Assembly: GCA_030697205.1 (NCBI GenBank)
Contig: JAUYQP010000013.1
Coordinates: forward strand, 62,001-126,000
Direction of reading: 5' to 3'
DNA: 64,000 nucleotides
DNA from: Mycobacteriales bacterium
Lineage (GTDB): Bacteria; Actinomycetota; Actinomycetes; Mycobacteriales; SCTD01
The translations under genes were made by a program, and so were the position numbers. This document shows positions 61,406 to 64,000 of the stretch, piece after piece. Under the pieces are notes generated by a model, which made no database searches, was not told the DNA's origin, and saw nothing but the letters and a program-made list of their open reading frames with translations. Numbering within the stretch: position 1 is the stretch's first letter; every line of letters begins with the position of its first letter.

Positions 61406-61999
61406 TCAGCGGACGCGGAAGACGATTTCGGCGACGGGCTTGCTCCCGACCTTGCCGCCGACCCGGTAGGTCCCCGGCTGCGCCGGCGCACGGGTGCCCT
61501 CGCACGCCGGTCTCGAGCGCTTCGCGTCCCAGCTGACGCGGACCCCGCGAGAGGCCCCGGGTGCCAGCGTGGCGACCTCCCGCGCAGTGCGGCGGTCGCA
61601 GTCCGAGCGTGCCCAGAAGCGGTCGGCACCCGTGGTCACGACGAGATCCACCACACCGGGCCCGAGGTCACGGGTGCACCTCGTCGTACCCCTGTTGGTC
61701 ACGGTCAGGACGAACGACGTCGGGGACGTCGCGGTCGTGGGTACGACGACCGCGGCGAGGTCGGCGTCGCGGCACTGCGGGACGGCTGCCGGCGTGGGCC
61801 GCGGTGACGCGGTCGCGGGCGCGCTCGCGCTCGTCGTCGGCGTAGGGGTAGCCGGAGCGTCGGCGGTCAGCTCGTCGTCCCCGCCACCGCAGGAGCGCAG
61901 CACGAGCAGCGGCACGACGACGGCGAGGACGAACCCGGCGCGGCGTGCCCAGTAGGTCCCCGGCGGGAGCGGCCCGACCGGGCGCCAGTGCAGGGCCAC
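61406..61999 (-). CDS. Membrane-anchored hypothetical protein with extracellular beta domain
   Basis: A 197-residue protein with an N-terminal helix (RAGFVLAVVVPLLVLRSCGG), a Thr/Pro/Ala-rich linker (residues ~50-75) and a C-terminal ~115-residue domain with four Cys (PQCRDAD, TRCTRDLG, SDCDRRT, PACEGT), likely two disulfides. The domain has an Ig/CARDB-like strand pattern (SFVLTVTNRGTTRCTRDLGP, GTYRVGGKVGSKPVAEIVFR). The GTG at 61999 is divergent from mutY by 26 bp. This gene is a common neighbour of mutY in actinobacteria; its function is unknown. Confidence 0.75.
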   Translation of the reverse strand: MALHWRPVGPLPPGTYWARRAGFVLAVVVPLLVLRSCGGGDDELTADAPATPTPTTSASAPATASPRPTPAAVPQCRDADLAAVVVPTTATSPTSFVLTVTNRGTTRCTRDLGPGVVDLVVTTGADRFWARSDCDRRTAREVATLAPGASRGVRVSWDAKRSRPACEGTRAPAQPGTYRVGGKVGSKPVAEIVFRVR

Positions 62000-62025
62000 G
62001 ACAGCAGCGTGCCACGATCGGGGTG

Positions 62026-62943
62026 ATGCTCGTCGACGACCTCTCCACCTGGTACGCCGGGGCCGCCCGCGACCTGCCGTGGCGGCGGGCCGGGACGAGC
62101 CCCTACGCGGTGCTCGTCTCCGAGGTGATGCTGCAGCAGACGCCGGTCGCGCGGGTCGCGCCGGTGTGGGAGGCGTGGCTGCAGCGCTGGCCCACGGCGG
62201 GTGCGCTGGCCGCTGCCGATCCGGCGGAGGTGCTGCGGCTGTGGGGGCGGCTGGGCTACCCGCGCCGGGCGCTGCGGCTTCAGGCCGCCTGCGCGGCTGT
62301 CGTCGAGCGGCACGGCGGGGAGCTCCCGACGACGGTGCCGGAGCTGCTCGCGCTGCCCGGCGTCGGCGACTACACCGCACGGGCCGTGGCGGTCTTCGCC
62401 CTGCGGCAGCGCCACCCGGTCGTCGACACCAACGTGCGCAGGGTGGTCGCGCGCGCCGTCGAGGGCGTCGCGGACGCTCCGGTCACCAAACGCGACCTCG
62501 CCCTGGTGGAGTCGCTGCTGCCCGCTGACGACGACGCCGCGGCCACGGCGTCGATCGCCCTCATGGAGCTGGGCGCGCTCGTCTGCACAGCCCGTGCGCC
62601 TGGCTGCGACCGCTGCCCGGTGGTCGCGTCGTGCGCCTGGGTCGCGAGGGGCCGCCCCCCGCTGGACGCACCGGTGCGCCGCCCGCAGTCCTTCGCCGGC
62701 ACCGACCGCCAGGTGCGCGGCCGGCTCATGGCCGTGCTGCGCGACGCTCCCGGACCGGTCCCGGCCGACGCCCTCACGCAGGTGTGGGACGAGCCGGTCC
62801 AGCGCGCACGGGCCCTCGACGGGCTGGTCGCCGACGGGCTGGTCGACCCACTGCCCGACGGGACCTACGCGCTGCCGTCGCTGCCGCGCAGCAGCGACCG
62901 GACGACCTCGACGAGGTCGGCGAGGGCGTCCTTGCGCAGGTAG
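62026..62943 (+). CDS. mutY: A/G-specific adenine glycosylase MutY
   Basis: A 305-residue helix-hairpin-helix DNA glycosylase that removes A opposite 8-oxoG. The catalytic Glu is in VLVSEVMLQQTPV, the HhH is in ELLALPGVGDYTARAV, the catalytic Asp is in PVVDTNVRRVVARA, and the [4Fe-4S] loop is C-x6-C-x2-C-x5-C (VCTARAPGCDRCPVVASCAW). It is short and seems to lack a full NUDT-like C-terminal 8-oxoG domain, as in many actinobacteria. The stop lies 79 bp inside the end of the convergent response regulator gene, so the last ~26 residues (Ser/Arg/Thr-rich) are probably a non-conserved read-on tail. Confidence 0.93.
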   Translation: MLVDDLSTWYAGAARDLPWRRAGTSPYAVLVSEVMLQQTPVARVAPVWEAWLQRWPTAGALAAADPAEVLRLWGRLGYPRRALRLQAACAAVVERHGGELPTTVPELLALPGVGDYTARAVAVFALRQRHPVVDTNVRRVVARAVEGVADAPVTKRDLALVESLLPADDDAAATASIALMELGALVCTARAPGCDRCPVVASCAWVARGRPPLDAPVRRPQSFAGTDRQVRGRLMAVLRDAPGPVPADALTQVWDEPVQRARALDGLVADGLVDPLPDGTYALPSLPRSSDRTTSTRSARASLRR

Positions 62944-63239
62944 CCGTCGATGGCGGGCTCGGCCGCCGCTGCGGAGGCGAGGTCCAGCGCGGTGCAGAGG
63001 AGCACCACGACCGACGGCGCCGCGGCCTTGATCCGGGGCGCGGCCTCGACCCCGGTCAGCAGCCCCTCCAGCTGGTTGTCGAGGAGCACCAGGTCAGGGG
63101 CGAGCTCCTCGACCAGCTCGATGCCCCGCTCGGCCGTCGTCGCGACACCGACCAGCTCGAGGTCGGGCTCGGTGGCGAGCAGGATCTCCACGACGCTGCG
63201 GACCGCGGCGTCGTCCTCGACGAGCACGACCCGGGTCAC
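62865..63239 (-). CDS. Single-domain response regulator
   Basis: A 124-residue receiver. The acidic pair is in VVLVEDDAAVRS, the phospho-acceptor Asp in DLVLLDNQLEG, the conserved Ser/Thr position in VVLLCTALD, and the Lys in GYLRKDAL. No output domain is present. The GTG start overlaps the histidine kinase stop (GTGA), so the two are a coupled pair. It may act by protein-protein contacts or phosphorelay, possibly with the Hpt protein 1.6 kb away. Confidence 0.9.
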   Translation of the reverse strand: MTRVVLVEDDAAVRSVVEILLATEPDLELVGVATTAERGIELVEELAPDLVLLDNQLEGLLTGVEAAPRIKAAAPSVVVLLCTALDLASAAAAEPAIDGYLRKDALADLVEVVRSLLRGSDGSA

Positions 63240-64000
63240 GGCTGCCGCTCCTTCGGGAAGGTGACCCAGAAGGTCGCGCCGTCGCCCGGCCTGCTGCTCA
63301 CGCCCAGCAGCCCACCGTGGGCGCCCACGAGTCGCCGGACGATCGCCAGGCCGAGCCCGAAGCCGGCGGTCCGCTCGCGCTTGGAGGCCTCCGTGCGCGA
63401 CCAGCGCTCGAACAGGGCCGAGTGCTCGCTCTGCGGGATGCCCGGACCCTCGTCGCGGACGTCGAAGCGCACCTGGTCGCCCTCCTCGCGCACCGTCAGC
63501 GTCACGGGGGTCCCCGGTGCGTGCTTGAGGGCGTTGCCGACGAGGTTGTCGAGGACCTCACGGACCATCTCGGCATCGCCGGCCAGGGTCGACGGCGACC
63601 CCGGCTCGCGGGTGACGACGAGCACGTCCTGCCGCCCCGTCATTGCCGCGAGGTCCAGCGCCAGCCGCTCGAGCAGCGCGGTCACGTCTACCTCGCCCCA
63701 CTGCGGCTCCACCCCCGTGATGGCCGTGCTCTCGTCGACGAGCAGCCGCTGGGTGAAGGACTCGATGCGGTCGAAGGAGCTGCGGACCCCGTCGAGCGCG
63801 ATCGCGAGCTGCTCGGGGGAGAGCCGCGAGAGCTTGTTGGCGAGCAGCTGCGCATAGCCTTTCCCGGCGCCGAGGGGGGTGCGGATGTCGTGGCGCGCGG
63901 TGTCGACCACCTCCTGCCGCAGCGCGCGCTGCTCGCGCTCGGACTCCGCGCCGACAGCCCACAGGACCGCGGTGGCGGCGTGCGCCGCGAGGTCCTCGAG
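63236..64000 (-). CDS. Sensor histidine kinase, N-terminal part outside the window
   Basis: The last 254 codons of a HisKA-type kinase. A coiled segment (ESEREQRALRQEVVD) leads to the H-box ARHDIRTPLGAGKGYAQLL. Next is the HATPase domain with the N-box VLDNLVGNALKHAPG, G1 DVRDEGPGIP, F-box region ALFERWSR and G2 GFGLGLAIVRRLVGAHGG. The open frame continues past the right edge. The sensor region is not visible. It precedes and overlaps the single-domain response regulator. Confidence 0.93.
   Translation of the reverse strand, partial: LEDLAAHAATAVLWAVGAESEREQRALRQEVVDTARHDIRTPLGAGKGYAQLLANKLSRLSPEQLAIALDGVRSSFDRIESFTQRLLVDESTAITGVEPQWGEVDVTALLERLALDLAAMTGRQDVLVVTREPGSPSTLAGDAEMVREVLDNLVGNALKHAPGTPVTLTVREEGDQVRFDVRDEGPGIPQSEHSALFERWSRTEASKRERTAGFGLGLAIVRRLVGAHGGLLGVSSRPGDGATFWVTFPKERQP

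Noticed and set aside
62865-62943. The 79-bp mutY/response-regulator overlap as a functional antisense arrangement
   Set aside because: The last residues of MutY here are Ser/Arg/Thr-rich and look non-conserved. A lost stop codon with read-on is a simpler explanation.

Overview
The window is chromosomal DNA of a high-GC actinobacterium. The evidence is a very high GC content, many GTG starts, and actinobacterial marker genes: CarD, a DUF3263/LytR_C pair, an Mce protein, GDH180-type NAD-glutamate dehydrogenase, OtsA/OtsB, and the carD-ispD-ispF-cysS-rlmB and radA-disA-mutY neighbourhoods. A methyl-accepting receptor and a cheB/cheR/cheW set point to a motile or chemosensory soil-type organism. 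The genus cannot be fixed from the sequence alone. The order DUF3263 - LytR_C - CDC48-like ATPase - groEL resembles the Rv0430-Rv0440 region of Mycobacterium tuberculosis.

Layout, left to right. 0-8 kb: membrane protein fragments, a chemoreceptor, a Uma2 nuclease, a frameshifted small gene, a lipoprotein, an M20 peptidase, a Doc/RHH toxin-antitoxin pair, and groEL with a CIRCE element and a strong terminator. 8-21 kb: a three-PAS diguanylate cyclase, a threonine synthase behind a SAM-I riboswitch, a Cys-rich small protein, trehalose synthesis genes (otsA, otsB) around a CDC48-type ATPase, a VirR-like protein and a secreted phosphodiester glycosidase. 21-28.7 kb: GDH180, an orphan Mce protein and a frame-broken penicillin-binding protein. 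28.8-31.8 kb: a compact candidate RiPP operon, consisting of a 76-residue secreted precursor ending in CPGCGLG, an MNIO (DUF692) enzyme and a 65-residue partner, behind a PAP2-GT87 membrane protein. 31.9-36.7 kb: a toxin-antitoxin cluster around tRNA-Thr with a BrnT-like/HTH pair, HipBA, and a three-gene Xre-RES-APH operon. 36.8-39.9 kb: DUF305 and DUF4442 proteins, a DUF998 protein and a SigH-like sigma factor with a palindrome across its promoter, followed by two repeated palindromic intergenic elements.

39.9-46 kb: the housekeeping operon carD - PIN/TRAM - ispD - ispF - cysS - rlmB and a GAF protein. 46.1-48.8 kb: a small biosynthetic cluster of type III PKS, methyltransferase and divergent UbiA prenyltransferase. 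48.8-53 kb: copper delivery (SCO1 and a PCuAC-like lipoprotein that seems to have lost its ligands), radA and disA. 53-58 kb: a 1606-residue DUF11-repeat surface protein with an LPTTG sorting signal. 57.9-64 kb: a chemosensory operon (hpt-cheB-cheR-cheW, no cheA in the window), a secreted or anchored hypothetical protein, mutY, and a response regulator/histidine kinase pair running off the right edge.

Recurring themes are four separate toxin-antitoxin loci, many 4-nt stop/start overlaps (ATGA, GTGA and, unusually, two apparent CTGA), and several probable leaderless promoters with a TAnnnT box 6-7 nt before the start codon. The best candidates for undescribed biology are the MNIO/CPGCGLG operon, the Xre-RES-APH tripartite operon, and the PKS III-methyltransferase-UbiA cluster.
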